Source: Pseudomonas neustonica
GTDB lineage: Bacteria; Pseudomonadota; Gammaproteobacteria; Pseudomonadales; Pseudomonadaceae
DNA length: 64,000 nucleotides
Assembly (NCBI RefSeq): GCF_003797945.1
Contig: NZ_RKKU01000015.1
Coordinates: 31,591 to 95,590, forward strand
Direction of reading: 5' to 3'
Positions 15,500-25,336 of this stretch are shown piece by piece. The first letter of the stretch is position 1. Every line of letters begins with the position of its first letter. The position numbers were made by a program, and so were the translations under genes. The notes beneath the pieces were generated by a model, which worked only from the letters and a program-made list of their open reading frames with translations, was not told the DNA's origin and ran no database searches.

Positions 15500-17365
15500 C
15501 TAGCGTGGCAGCGTGGCCAGCAATAGTGCCCGATAGATGCCTTCACGTAGGCCGCCAGTCTTGCTCAACTTCATACGCTTTAGCGCCACTTGCTGGCGGC
15601 TGCTGGCGCTGACCCGCCAACCTTGCCAAGTTAACTGTAATAGTGCTCGCTTGCTGCCGATCTGGGTTTTTAATGCGCTCAGTGCCTGCGCCAAATCCTC
15701 TTCTTCTACACTCATTCCGCTGCCCAGCGGAAAGGCGGGTAGCTCACCCGGTTGCTGCATTGTGCGCAAGCTGGACTCAAGCTGCGCAGGGGTATTGCGG
15801 CGGTAATGCTCCGGCAATCGGTAAGCTGGGGGCAGCTTGCCCGCCTGCTTAGCCTGTTTCATTAACGCCGGTTGAAAACGCGCATCGCTGATCGACAGCA
15901 TGGCATCAATTACCTCGGCATCACTTTTGTCACGCAGGTCAGCGACGCCGTACTCGGTCACGACCAGGTCGCGCAAGTGCCGTGGAATAGTGGTGTGCGG
16001 ATACTGCCAGCAAATGTTGGAGGAGACCTTGCCGGCCTGAGTACGTGTTGCGGGTAGTGTGATGATCGAGCGCGCATCGTCCAATGCGAACGCCTGGGCC
16101 ACAAAGTTGTATTGGCCGCCGACACCGCTGATCACCTGCGCATCGGCCAGGCCGTCGGATACCACTGAGCCGGTCAGCGTGACCATCAGGGCGCTATTGA
16201 TGAAGCGCGCGTGTTTGCGCGCCTGGCGCTTGCCAGGTTCATCGCCGTATAGGCTGTTGGTGTAAGAGACCGGCATCATGGCGATCTTGGCGCGCGTACT
16301 TGCTGGCAGGCGCTGCAGGATCTGATAGAGCACGGGGCTGCCGATGAAAAAGCCGGCATGAATCAGTTTGCCCTCTACCTCGCGCTTGATGACGCCTGCC
16401 TCAATAAGCGTTAGAAAGCCTTCGACCAGCATCTCGGTAACGCCATAGAGCCCCTGTTCAAAGGGATGGCAGTGGCGATCCTGCAGACTGTCTTGTTGCT
16501 CCAGTCTTTGCAGTAATGCGCGGAAGCGCTCTGGTTGCTGCTGGCGCAGACGCAAGGCATAGGCGATGGCATCGCCAATCGAGCCGATGCCAATTTGCAA
16601 GGTGCCGCCATCGACGATCAGGCTAGCGACCCGCAGGCCGATGGCGTGGTGCTTGGTAGCTGCCGGGCTGTGCGGCGGGGTGAATAGCGCAAACTCGTAC
16701 TCTTCGCCCTGCAGCAGTAGATCGAAGTCGCTGGCAGGGCGATCGGCAGAGCCGCCCATGAAAGGTAGCGCGTGGTTGACCTGTCCCACGCTGAGCATGC
16801 GTAGCTCGCCACGTTGGCGCTGTTCGAGCAAATCGGCGCTGATGTCCGGGTTGCAGCTGAGACTATAGCGAGCGGGCTGCCCGTCAGTTAAGGTCTCACC
16901 GGGTGTGACCAGCTGCAGAATCAGGTTTACCTTCCAGCGCAGCAGCGTTGCCAGCGCGTGGGTGTAATTGAGACTGGTGTATTGCTGTTGCGCTAGCGGC
17001 ACGCCCAGCCAACCGCCAGGCTGCAAAAAGAACTCACGGACGGTGATATTGCTGGGTAGCTCCCCGCTGCGCAGCGCTCTGGCGTATTCAAGATCGGGAT
17101 AGCCAGCAAACAGCCGTGCAGACAAAGGACCGATAAAGCGTTGTTCCAGCTCGCTCTTGGCGCTGGGTTTTTCTAGCGTCAGGGCGGTACAGATGGTCAG
17201 GGATATATCAGGGTTGGCCCGCGCCCGATGATACAAGGCGTTGATCAGGTGATTGGCTTTGCCCAGCCCGAGTGGCAGGCCCACCACCAGCTCATTGCCG
17301 AGGCGCTTGAGGATTTCATCGACCAGCGCTTCGGCTTTGTCAAAGCGCTGCGGCACTTCACTCAT
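15500..17365 (-). CDS. Acetyl-CoA hydrolase/transferase family protein
   Basis: A 621-residue protein of the acetyl-CoA hydrolase/4-hydroxybutyrate CoA-transferase family. The N-terminal part runs over about 15-200 and the C-terminal catalytic part has 'ISGVGGQYNFVAQAFALDDARSIITLPATR' and 'VVTEYGVADLRDKSDAEVI'. The family moves CoA between acetate, propionate, succinate or longer acids, or hydrolyses acyl-CoA. It is longer than typical 430-500-residue members, as in the Pseudomonas variants with N- and C-terminal extensions. The ATG at 17365 overlaps the stop of the upstream fatty-acid-oxidation gene by 8 bases, which implies coupling. Confidence 0.85.
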   Translation of the reverse strand: MSEVPQRFDKAEALVDEILKRLGNELVVGLPLGLGKANHLINALYHRARANPDISLTICTALTLEKPSAKSELEQRFIGPLSARLFAGYPDLEYARALRSGELPSNITVREFFLQPGGWLGVPLAQQQYTSLNYTHALATLLRWKVNLILQLVTPGETLTDGQPARYSLSCNPDISADLLEQRQRGELRMLSVGQVNHALPFMGGSADRPASDFDLLLQGEEYEFALFTPPHSPAATKHHAIGLRVASLIVDGGTLQIGIGSIGDAIAYALRLRQQQPERFRALLQRLEQQDSLQDRHCHPFEQGLYGVTEMLVEGFLTLIEAGVIKREVEGKLIHAGFFIGSPVLYQILQRLPASTRAKIAMMPVSYTNSLYGDEPGKRQARKHARFINSALMVTLTGSVVSDGLADAQVISGVGGQYNFVAQAFALDDARSIITLPATRTQAGKVSSNICWQYPHTTIPRHLRDLVVTEYGVADLRDKSDAEVIDAMLSISDARFQPALMKQAKQAGKLPPAYRLPEHYRRNTPAQLESSLRTMQQPGELPAFPLGSGMSVEEEDLAQALSALKTQIGSKRALLQLTWQGWRVSASSRQQVALKRMKLSKTGGLREGIYRALLLATLPR

Positions 17366-19499
17366 CCGGTGCGGCCGTCCAGCCCGGAGCAGTCCAGCCT
17401 GCGTCTGGCGTGAAGCGGGGGCCGTGTTTTTCACTTAACTGCTGCAATTGCTGCTCAATGGTATCAAAGCCCAACTGCTCGGCGTACTGCATGGGGCCGC
17501 CGCGGAAGGGAGGGAAGCCGGTGGCGAAGATCATCGCTCCGTCGAGCTGGTCGGCATCGTCAATTACCTTTTCGCGCAGGCAGGCCATGCATGCATTGAG
17601 CATGGGTAGCAGCAGGCGCTCCTGGGTGCCGCGCGGGGCCTGCTTACGGCGGTATTTTTTCTGCACTTTGCCGTGTTTCCAGCGGTATATGCCTTTACCG
17701 GTCTTGCGGCCCAACTCGCCTTTGCTCACTTTGCTGCGCAGCCACTCAGGTGCTTCGGGCAGGTTGCTGTCGAGTTGCTCGCGCAACATATCGGCCACCC
17801 CCAGGCAGATATCCAGCCCAACCTGGTCGGCCAGCTCTAGCGGCCCCATCGGCATACCAAAATCGATAGCTACCTGGTCAATAGCTTCGGCGCTCAGTCC
17901 CTCATCCAGCAGGCCGATGGCTTCTACCAGATAAGGTGTGAGGGCGCGGTTGACCAGAAAGCCGGGATCGCTGCTAACCGGGGCTGGCAGGCGGTTGATC
18001 TGGCCAACAAAGGTGCTGGCGCGCTCCAGTGCACTGCTGCGCGCGGTAGAGTGGGCAACTACCTCTACCAGTTGCATCTGCGCCACCGGATTGAAAAAGT
18101 GAATGCCGACCAGTCGGCCCGCATCAGCCAGCCCGCTGCGCAGCTTGTCCAGGGCGATACTTGAGGTGTTAGTCGCCAGAATCGCATCCGGTTTCATGCG
18201 CGGCTCTATCTCGGCATACACCTGCCGCTTTAGCTGCAGATCTTCGGGTACCGCTTCCAGCACCAGATCAGCTACTGCCACGCCGCTATTGTCCGGATCG
18301 GGAATCAGGCGGTCGAGGATATCGCGGGTTTGTGCCGCGCTGCGGTGCTTCTTGCGGCAGAGTTCAGTCAGGTTGCTGAGCGCTTTGCCAATGGCTTTAG
18401 GTTCGGTATCAAACAGGCTGACGCGCAGCCCCTGTAGTGCGCACCAGCCGGCAATATCGCCGCCCATGGCACCGGCACCGATAACATGCACATGCTGGAC
18501 CGGTGCGGGTTTGTGCCTGCCCTTGCCTGGATCGCCCAGCGCCTTGAGCTGTTCGCGCAGAAAGAATACGCGTACCAGGTTACGTGAGCTGGGTGTATTC
18601 AGCAGATGGGCGAACGAATAGATCTCGCGGTGTAATACCTGATCCGGACTATTGCCGTGGCGTTCCCAGAGCTTGATCAGTGCCTGCGGTGCCGGGTATT
18701 GCTGGGGCGCGACCTTGGCGTCTGCCTGTTTGCGCATGCGCCAGGCCGCCAGGCGTCGAACCCAGTCAAGGCGGAAGGGGCGCGCGCGCAGGTTGCGTCT
18801 GTCGACCGTTATCTGCTTATCCAGCACTGCGGTGACCGCCTTGCCTATGTGGCGTTCTTCCAGCAGCTGATCGATCAGCCCGAGCTGGCTGGCCTGCGCG
18901 TCGTGAATAGTGCGACCGGTAAGCATCATGTCCATGGCCACCAACGGATCAATCAAATCCGGTAAACGCGCGGTTCCGCCGAGACCGGGGTGCAGCCCCA
19001 GCAGCACTTCAGGTACGCCAAAGGTGGCTCCTTTGACCGCCAGCCGGTAGTCGCAGCACAACGCCAGTTCCAGCCCGCCGCCGAGCGCTGCGCCGTGGAT
19101 GATGGCGATGGTTGGACAGCTCAGATCAACCAGGTGCTGAGCCAGCAAATGTGCCTCGACCAGCTTGTTGATGACGTCGGGTTCGGTGTGCAGCTCACGG
19201 AACTCGCTGATGTCGGCGCCTACGCAAAAGCTGCCGGGTTTGGCCGAGCGGATGACCAGTGCGCTGGGCATGTCACTCTTGAGCGCGGCGATAATTTCGC
19301 TGAATTCACGCAGTACCGATTCGGAAAGCACGTTGGCGCTGCTGTCGGCCTTGTCCATCAGTAACCAGGCGACGTTTTGCTCGTCACGTTTCAGGTGCCA
19401 ATGCTGCCAGCGGCGTGGGCTGACCTTAAGCTCGGCTGGGCTGAAGGGGCCTATTTCCATGCGCCGGGCTGCCAGAGCAGAAAGGACGGAGGCGGTCAT
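17358..19499 (-). CDS. Multifunctional enoyl-CoA hydratase/3-hydroxyacyl-CoA dehydrogenase (FadB/FadJ-like)
   Basis: The 713-residue protein fuses two domains. An N-terminal crotonase domain has GADISEFRE and 'HGAALGGGLELALCCDYRLA', with the catalytic Glu in 'VPEVLLGLHPGLGGTARL'. A 3-hydroxyacyl-CoA dehydrogenase has the NAD loop VIGAGAMGGDIAGWCALQG (about 344-362) and 'NTSSIALDKL' and 'GIHFFNPVAQMQLVEVV'. It carries out the hydration and oxidation steps of beta-oxidation. I chose the ATG at 19499 (MTASVLS), behind AGGGAGA. It lies just downstream of a FadI-like thiolase (13-base gap), the expected partner, so the pair forms a FadIJ-type complex. Confidence 0.92.
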   Translation of the reverse strand: MTASVLSALAARRMEIGPFSPAELKVSPRRWQHWHLKRDEQNVAWLLMDKADSSANVLSESVLREFSEIIAALKSDMPSALVIRSAKPGSFCVGADISEFRELHTEPDVINKLVEAHLLAQHLVDLSCPTIAIIHGAALGGGLELALCCDYRLAVKGATFGVPEVLLGLHPGLGGTARLPDLIDPLVAMDMMLTGRTIHDAQASQLGLIDQLLEERHIGKAVTAVLDKQITVDRRNLRARPFRLDWVRRLAAWRMRKQADAKVAPQQYPAPQALIKLWERHGNSPDQVLHREIYSFAHLLNTPSSRNLVRVFFLREQLKALGDPGKGRHKPAPVQHVHVIGAGAMGGDIAGWCALQGLRVSLFDTEPKAIGKALSNLTELCRKKHRSAAQTRDILDRLIPDPDNSGVAVADLVLEAVPEDLQLKRQVYAEIEPRMKPDAILATNTSSIALDKLRSGLADAGRLVGIHFFNPVAQMQLVEVVAHSTARSSALERASTFVGQINRLPAPVSSDPGFLVNRALTPYLVEAIGLLDEGLSAEAIDQVAIDFGMPMGPLELADQVGLDICLGVADMLREQLDSNLPEAPEWLRSKVSKGELGRKTGKGIYRWKHGKVQKKYRRKQAPRGTQERLLLPMLNACMACLREKVIDDADQLDGAMIFATGFPPFRGGPMQYAEQLGFDTIEQQLQQLSEKHGPRFTPDAGWTAPGWTAAPDE

Positions 19500-19512
19500 C
19501 GGGTCAGTCTCC

Positions 19513-20826
19513 CTAAAGTGTTTCAATCAGCATGGCGCCCGACTGGCCGCCGCCAATGCATTCCGTGGCGATCCCGCGACGCAGGCCGTGGCGCTGCAGC
19601 GCCTTGACCAAATGCAGCACGATACGGTTACCACTGGTACCGACCGGATGGCCGAGGCTGATGGCGCCGCCATCGATATTCAGGCGGGCAGGGTCCAGCC
19701 TCCCCAGTGGATGGTCGAGCCCCAGCACCTGTTTGCAAAACGCTGCATCCTGCCAGGCTTCAAGGCAGGCGAGTACCTGGGCAGCAAAGGCCTCGTTGAT
19801 CTCCCAGAGGTCAATGTCGGCTAGCTGATGGCCTTGGCGCTGCAGCAACGCGGTGCTGCTGAGCACGGGCCCCAGCCCCATTATCTCGGGTTCCAGGGCT
19901 GACCACTGGCTGTCGACAATAACGGCCAGCGGGGTGAGGTTATGCTTGATCAGCGCCTGCTCAGAGGCGAGGATTACCCAGCTGGCGCCATCGGTAATCT
20001 GCGAGCTGTTGCCAGCGGTGACCTGACCGTAGGGCTTTTCAAACACCGGCTTCAGCTGGCTCAGGGCCTCGATCGAATTATCCGGGCGCACGCCGTCGTC
20101 CTGACCGTACTGCTTCCCGTGCCGATCAAATAGCGGTATCACTTCGTCCTTCAGCCAGCCGCCTTCCTGGGCAGCGGCCAGGCGCTGATGACTCATCAGC
20201 GCGTAGGCGTCGGCGGATTCACGTTGAATATCGAACAGCTGCGCCACCAGTTCGGCGGTTTGTCCCATGTTGAGGCCGGCGATCGGGTCAGTCAGGCCGC
20301 GTTGCAGGCCGATCACTGGCTTGAACAGGCTAGGTCGAAAGCGGCTGAGTGCTTTGAGCTTGGCTGGCAGGCTTCGCGCCTGATTGAGTTGGGCAAACCA
20401 GTTAACGGCGCTCTGCTTGAACAGCAAGGGAGCATGGCTTAGCGCTTCGGCGCCGCCGGCCAGAATCAAGTCGGCGCCGCCGTCACGAATATAGCGGTAA
20501 CCGGTATCGATCGATTGCATGCCCGAGCCGCAGTTGATTTGTACGCTGAAGGCGGGCATCTCTGCGCCCATGCCGAGGCGCAGAGCGGCGACGCGCGCCG
20601 GGTTCATTTCGTCCGAGACTACGTTGACGCAGCCAAGAATCACCTGATCGAAGGCGTCCGGCGCCAGTCCCTGACGCATCAGCAGCGGACGGCCGCACTG
20701 CACTGCGAGATCTACCGGGGTGAACGGACCGGGTTTTCCGCGTGCTTTGAGAAAGGGCGTACGGGCACCGTCAACGATATAGACCGGCTGGTGGCTGGGA
20801 GCGATAGAAGGCGGCTGGCTATCCAT
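19513..20826 (-). CDS. Acetyl-CoA C-acyltransferase (FadI-like thiolase)
   Basis: The 437-residue thiolase is close to FadI in length. The nucleophile Cys is in 'INCGSGMQSI' (about 99), the base His in 'GHPVGTSGN' and the second Cys in 'TECIGGGQSG'. NEAFA is also present. Its extra length over 390-residue thiolases lies in the loop 'LFKQSAVNWFAQLNQARSLPAKLKAL', typical of the FadI/trifunctional-protein beta subunit. It cleaves 3-ketoacyl-CoA to acetyl-CoA and a shortened acyl-CoA. It is first in a unit with the FadJ-like gene and the CoA transferase. Confidence 0.92.
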   Translation of the reverse strand: MDSQPPSIAPSHQPVYIVDGARTPFLKARGKPGPFTPVDLAVQCGRPLLMRQGLAPDAFDQVILGCVNVVSDEMNPARVAALRLGMGAEMPAFSVQINCGSGMQSIDTGYRYIRDGGADLILAGGAEALSHAPLLFKQSAVNWFAQLNQARSLPAKLKALSRFRPSLFKPVIGLQRGLTDPIAGLNMGQTAELVAQLFDIQRESADAYALMSHQRLAAAQEGGWLKDEVIPLFDRHGKQYGQDDGVRPDNSIEALSQLKPVFEKPYGQVTAGNSSQITDGASWVILASEQALIKHNLTPLAVIVDSQWSALEPEIMGLGPVLSSTALLQRQGHQLADIDLWEINEAFAAQVLACLEAWQDAAFCKQVLGLDHPLGRLDPARLNIDGGAISLGHPVGTSGNRIVLHLVKALQRHGLRRGIATECIGGGQSGAMLIETL

Positions 20827-20986
20827 GAGGAGCCCTTGTCTTGATGATTCACAGAGTAGGAATATAGCGCTGGCCTCGCGGCTGCGCTTTGATCAAGCAT
20901 AGGACAGGATCGGCGGGGTTCAGTTCACTGCGTGGGGGGCGGTTGCAGATAGGGGTAAAATGAGATGAATGCTCAGGCGATTGGCT

Positions 20987-21026
20987 TGCAGTCCTGGGGC
21001 ACTTTGTTCAGCGCCCCAGGACTGCA
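20987..21026 (-). terminator. Strong hairpin downstream of the acetyl-CoA acetyltransferase gene
   Basis: TGCAGTCCTGGGGC and GCCCCAGGACTGCA form a perfect 14-bp stem around a 12-base loop, starting 9 bases after the thiolase stop. No T tract follows on either strand, so it may act as a 3' end stabiliser or a Rho-assisted terminator rather than a classic intrinsic one. Confidence 0.6.
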
Positions 21027-21034
21027 GCAACCTG

Positions 21035-22216
21035 TCAGTCGCGTTCCAGCGCCAGTGCCACACCCTGACCGCCGCCGATGCAGAGGGTCGCCAGACCTTT
21101 CTTGGCATCGCGCTCCAGCATGCTGTACAGCAGGGTCACCAGGACCCGGCAGCCGGAGGCGCCGATCGGATGGCCAAGGGCGATGGCGCCACCGTTGACG
21201 TTAACCTTATCCATATCCCACTGCAGTTCTTTGCTGACGGCCAGCGCCTGTGCGGCAAAGGCTTCGTTGGCTTCGATCAGGTCCAGATCGGCGATTTGCC
21301 AGTTGGCCTTGGCCAGACAATTGCGGGTAGCCGATACCGGAGCAATACCCATAATGGCCGGATCCACCCCGGCATTGGCGTAGGCTGCGATCTTGGCGAG
21401 TACGGGTAAGCCCAGCGCCTTGGCCTTGTCTGCGCTCATCAGCATGACAGCAGCAGCGCCGTCGTTCAGGCTGGAGGCGTTACCGGCAGTGACCGAACCC
21501 TCTTTCTTGAACGCGGGCTTGAGGCGACTGAGGCTCTCTGTGGTGGTGCCATCGCGGGGTTGCTCGTCCTCGCTGACGATAATCGGGTCGCCTTTGCGCT
21601 GCGCGATACTCACTGGGGTGATTTCACGCTGGAAGCGGCCGGCTTTCTGCGCGGCGACGGCTTTCTGCTGTGAGCCAGCGGAGAAGGCATCCTGCTCCTC
21701 ACGGCTGATGTTGTATTTGTCGACCAGATTCTCGGCGGTGATGCCCATGTGATAGTCGTTGAAGGCATCCCACAGACCGTCCTGAATCATGCTGTCGATC
21801 ATCTTGCCGTGGCCCATACGCTGGCCGGTACGGGAGGTCGGAATCAGGTGCGGTGACAGGCTCATGGACTCCTGGCCACCGGCAATCATAACCTCGGCAT
21901 CGCCGCAGCGAATGGCTTGAGCAGCCAGGTGCAAGGCTTTGAGGCCTGAGCCACAGACCTTGTTCAGCGTCAGTGCAGGGACCGCGTGCGGCAGGCCGCC
22001 GTGAATTGCTGCCTGACGCGCCGGGTTTTGGCCGCAACCGGCGGTAAGTACCTGGCCGAGGATGACTTCGTCGACGATGGCGGGGTCAATTTTGGTTTGA
22101 TCCAGTAGCGCGCGGATCACAGTCGCACCCAGTTCGTGGGCGGGAACATGGGCGAACTGGCCCCCAAAGCTGCCAACGGCAGTACGGGTGGCGGCGACAA
22201 TCACGACCTCTTGCAT
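21035..22216 (-). CDS. atoB: Acetyl-CoA C-acetyltransferase
   Basis: The 393-residue biosynthetic/degradative thiolase carries the nucleophile Cys in '[14 protein letters not shown]' (about 88), 'NEAFAAQAL', His in '[11 protein letters not shown]' and Cys in '[12 protein letters not shown]'. It interconverts two acetyl-CoA and acetoacetyl-CoA. Length and motifs fit the AtoB/PhaA group; the symbol is by family and not by locus. It lies between acs and the FadI/J-like pair, all on one strand. The SD sequence AGAGGAG sits inside a hairpin (22226-22264). Confidence 0.88.
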   Translation of the reverse strand: MQEVVIVAATRTAVGSFGGQFAHVPAHELGATVIRALLDQTKIDPAIVDEVILGQVLTAGCGQNPARQAAIHGGLPHAVPALTLNKVCGSGLKALHLAAQAIRCGDAEVMIAGGQESMSLSPHLIPTSRTGQRMGHGKMIDSMIQDGLWDAFNDYHMGITAENLVDKYNISREEQDAFSAGSQQKAVAAQKAGRFQREITPVSIAQRKGDPIIVSEDEQPRDGTTTESLSRLKPAFKKEGSVTAGNASSLNDGAAAVMLMSADKAKALGLPVLAKIAAYANAGVDPAIMGIAPVSATRNCLAKANWQIADLDLIEANEAFAAQALAVSKELQWDMDKVNVNGGAIALGHPIGASGCRVLVTLLYSMLERDAKKGLATLCIGGGQGVALALERD

Positions 22217-22225
22217 GAACGAACT

Positions 22226-22264
22226 CCTCTATGCGGCACTTTTTTGAGTGCACAAGCATAGAGG
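22226..22264 (-). promoter_or_regulatory. Hairpin covering the atoB ribosome binding site
   Basis: On the minus strand CCTCTATGC pairs with GCATAGAGG (9 bp), and inside it GCACT pairs with AGTGC. The 3' arm contains most of the atoB Shine-Dalgarno sequence AGAGGAG, 10 bases from the ATG. In the folded state the site would be hidden. The hairpin is seen in the sequence; a role in controlling translation is an inference. Confidence 0.5.
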
Positions 22265-22289
22265 CGCCTCGTGTTCAGGACAAGTTGTC

Positions 22290-24230
22290 TCAGGCTTGAT
22301 TCAATCGGTTAGCGATAAGTTCATCCACTACCGATGGATCGGCCAGGGTCGAGGTGTCACCCAGAGTATCCAGCTCGTCGCAGGCAATCTTGCGCAAGAT
22401 ACGGCGCATGATCTTGCCGGAGCGCGTCTTGGGCAGTCCGGGAGCCCACTGGATGTATTCCGGACGGGCAAACGCACCTACCTGATCGGCGACAAAGCTC
22501 TTTAGCTCGGTCACCAGCTCATCCGAGGGTGTAATACCGTTCATGGGGGAAACATAGACATACAGGCACTGGCCCTTGATATCGTGCGGACAGCCGACTA
22601 CCGCAGCCTCTGCAACCGCATCATGCAGCACCAAGGCGCTTTCGACCTCGGCTGTGCCGATGCGGTGGCCGGAGACGTTGAGTACGTCGTCCACGCGGCC
22701 GGTAATCCAGTAATAGCCATCCTCGTCGCGGCGTGCGCCGTCGCCGGTGAAGTAGACGTTCTTGTAGGTACTGAAGTAGGTGTCGATCAGGCGCTGATGA
22801 TCGCCGTAGACGGTGCGGATCTGGCTCGGCCATGAGCGCTTGATGACCAGGTTGCCGCTGGCGGCACCTTCCAGTTCATTGCCTTCGGGGTCATACAGCG
22901 CCGGTTCCACGCCGAAGAACGGGCGAGTTGCAGAGCCGGGTTTCAGATCAGTGCAGCCGGGCAGGGGGGTGATCATGGCGGCGCCTGTTTCGGTCTGCCA
23001 CCAGGTATCGACGATGGGGCAGCGGCTCTCGCCGACAACGTGGAAATACCACTCCCAGGCCTCCGGGTTGATCGGTTCACCCACAGTCCCCAGCAGTCTC
23101 AGACTGGCACGTGAACTACTTTCTACCGGTTTGTTGCCCTTGGCCATAAGCGCGCGCAGGGCAGTAGGGGCGGTGTAGAAGATGTTTACCTGATGCTTGT
23201 CGATCACTTGCCAGCAGCGCGACGCATCGGGGTAGGTTGGCACCCCTTCAAACAGCAAGGTAGTCGCGCCGTTGCACAGCGGACCGTAAACGATGTAGGA
23301 GTGGCCGGTAATCCAGCCGACGTCTGCAGTGCACCAGTAGACCTCACCGGGGTGATAGTCGAATACGTAGTGGTGGGTCATGGAGGCCATCAGCAAGTAA
23401 CCGCCCGTGGTGTGCAGTACGCCCTTGGGCTTGCCGGTAGAGCCTGAGGTGTAGAGGATAAACAGCGGATCCTCGCTATCCATGGGCTCGGCTGGGCAAT
23501 CGGCACTGACGGCTTCGATGGCTTCGTGGTACCAGATATCGCGGTTTTCAGTCCAGGGAATATCAGCACCGGTGCGCCGTACGGTAACCACCGTGTGTAC
23601 GTTGGGGCATTCCTTCAGGGCTTTTTCTACGCTGGTTTTGAGCGCTACGGCTTTACCGCCGCGCACACCTTCATCGGCGGTAATGACTGCCTGACAGTCG
23701 GAGTCGAGAATGCGGTCACGTACGGCATCGGGGGAGAAACCGCCGAACACCACCGAGTGCACTGCGCCGATGCGCGCGCAGGCCAGCATGGCATAGGCGG
23801 CTTCGGGAATCATCGGCATATACAGGCATACGCGGTCGCCTTTCTTCACCCCACGGGCCTTGAGCACGTTGGCCAGGCGGCAGACCTTCTCATGCAGTTG
23901 GCGGTAGCTGATGTGTGTTGCGTCTTGCGGGTCGTCGCCTTCCCAGATGATGGCGGTCGTATCGCCACGTTCGGCGAGGTGGCGGTCGATGCAATTGACG
24001 CTAACGTTCAGCTTGCCATCAATAAACCAGGCGGCTTCACCCTTGCTCAAGTCGCTTTGGTGAACCTTGCTCCAGGGCTGATCCCATGTCAGAAAACGCT
24101 CGGCTTGCTCTGCCCAGAACTGATCGGGCTGCTCCAGTGACTGGCGATACATACGTTCATAGCCAGCTTCGTCCAGATGACTACCGACGCGCGCGGCAGC
24201 GGATACCTTGTGGTTTTCGATCTTGTACAT
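22290..24230 (-). CDS. acs: Acetyl-CoA synthetase
   Basis: The 646-residue ligase activates acetate to acetyl-CoA through acetyl-AMP. Visible features are the ATP loop '[20 protein letters not shown]', '[13 protein letters not shown]', '[31 protein letters not shown]' and the C-terminal '[17 protein letters not shown]'. The Lys in SGK is the residue acetylated by protein acetyltransferases in this family. I chose the ATG at 24230 (MYKIENHK), behind AGGGAACC. It heads the minus-strand run of acyl-CoA genes and would feed acetate carbon into the thiolase steps. A TATACT -10-like box lies near 24320-24330 but the promoter is not certain. Confidence 0.97.
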   Translation of the reverse strand: MYKIENHKVSAAARVGSHLDEAGYERMYRQSLEQPDQFWAEQAERFLTWDQPWSKVHQSDLSKGEAAWFIDGKLNVSVNCIDRHLAERGDTTAIIWEGDDPQDATHISYRQLHEKVCRLANVLKARGVKKGDRVCLYMPMIPEAAYAMLACARIGAVHSVVFGGFSPDAVRDRILDSDCQAVITADEGVRGGKAVALKTSVEKALKECPNVHTVVTVRRTGADIPWTENRDIWYHEAIEAVSADCPAEPMDSEDPLFILYTSGSTGKPKGVLHTTGGYLLMASMTHHYVFDYHPGEVYWCTADVGWITGHSYIVYGPLCNGATTLLFEGVPTYPDASRCWQVIDKHQVNIFYTAPTALRALMAKGNKPVESSSRASLRLLGTVGEPINPEAWEWYFHVVGESRCPIVDTWWQTETGAAMITPLPGCTDLKPGSATRPFFGVEPALYDPEGNELEGAASGNLVIKRSWPSQIRTVYGDHQRLIDTYFSTYKNVYFTGDGARRDEDGYYWITGRVDDVLNVSGHRIGTAEVESALVLHDAVAEAAVVGCPHDIKGQCLYVYVSPMNGITPSDELVTELKSFVADQVGAFARPEYIQWAPGLPKTRSGKIMRRILRKIACDELDTLGDTSTLADPSVVDELIANRLNQA

Positions 24231-24440
24231 GGGTGGTTCCCTGTTGTTATTGAAGTCGGGGCGGTCGCGACAGTCACCCTGAGCAAGCACGGCGTCGTCA
24301 CGACCCGAGTGCCGCTGGAAAGTATAGGCAGGCGCTCAGTTCATGACATACAGCGTCGGATATCGACGCGCCCAATTCAACCCTTCTTTGGTATGAGAAG
24401 GGGCTGGGGAACGCGCGACTGGGTAACGGACTCAAAACAG

Positions 24441-24475
24441 CCTGCGCGGCGTTGCCATGGGCAGCGCCGCGCAGG
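24441..24475 (-). terminator. Rho-independent terminator after panC
   Basis: CCTGCGCGGCG pairs with CGCCGCGCAGG (11 bp), with a further inner TGCC/GGCA pairing. The stem begins six bases after the panC stop and is followed on the minus strand by CTGTTTTG. Confidence 0.75.
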
Positions 24476-24480
24476 TCAGA

Positions 24481-25332
24481 TCAGGCGAGGGAGAATTGCA
24501 GGTTGTCGATAAGACGGGTTTTACCAAGGTAGGCAGCGGCCAGCGCGACTAGCTCGCGGGTTGCGGTCGTGACGGGTTGCAGGCTGTGGGCATCGCGCAG
24601 GTCAAGGTAGTCGGGCGTTAGCCCCGCGTCGACTAGTTGCGCCTGCGCCTCATCAATCACGGTCGCAAAGTCTTGCCGACCGGCCTGAAGCTTTTCGGCG
24701 ATCTGCTGCAGAGTCCGGTACAACACAGGTGCGCAGGCGCGTTGCTCCGCATTCAGATAGCCATTGCGCGATGACAAGGCCAACCCATCTGCCGCGCGTA
24801 CAGTGGGCTCGCCCATGATCTGTACCGGCATGCAGAGGTCGTGTGCCATCTTGCGAATGACTGCCAGTTGTTGAAAGTCTTTCTGACCGAAGATAGCCAG
24901 ATCAGGCTGAACAATGTTCAGCAGTTTATTGACTACAGTGGCAACGCCCTCGAAGTGGCCGGGACGGCTGGAGCCGCATAGTCCTTCGGAAACCACGGGC
25001 ACGGCGACCCGGGTGTGGCCTTCCATGCCTTCGGGGTATATATCACTGACGCTGGGCGCGAAAATCATGTGAGTGCCGATCTCGTGCAGCTTGGCTTGAT
25101 CTTCTGGCAGCGTCCGGGGATAGCTGTCTAGGTCTTCGCCGGCCCCGAACTGCAGTGGATTGACGAAAATGCTGACTACCACGTAATCGGTGCGTTGCAG
25201 CGCTTTCTCGACTAGCGCGATATGACCGGCGTGCAGATTCCCCATGGTGGGAACCAGACCTATGCGCTTGCCTTCCTGGCGGGCACGACTGACCGCAGCA
25301 CGCAGCTGCGCAATGGTGTGCAGTGTGTTCAT
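24481..25332 (-). CDS. panC: Pantothenate synthetase
   Basis: The 283-residue enzyme joins pantoate and beta-alanine with ATP. The family motifs are '[16 protein letters not shown]' (about 26-41, HIGH-like), '[22 protein letters not shown]' and '[15 protein letters not shown]'. I chose the ATG at 25332 (MNTLHT), four bases after the panB stop. An upstream in-frame start would add 19 unrelated residues inside panB. It is last in the unit pcnB-folk-panB-panC. Confidence 0.96.
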   Translation of the reverse strand: MNTLHTIAQLRAAVSRARQEGKRIGLVPTMGNLHAGHIALVEKALQRTDYVVVSIFVNPLQFGAGEDLDSYPRTLPEDQAKLHEIGTHMIFAPSVSDIYPEGMEGHTRVAVPVVSEGLCGSSRPGHFEGVATVVNKLLNIVQPDLAIFGQKDFQQLAVIRKMAHDLCMPVQIMGEPTVRAADGLALSSRNGYLNAEQRACAPVLYRTLQQIAEKLQAGRQDFATVIDEAQAQLVDAGLTPDYLDLRDAHSLQPVTTATRELVALAAAYLGKTRLIDNLQFSLA

Positions 25333-25336
25333 TGAT

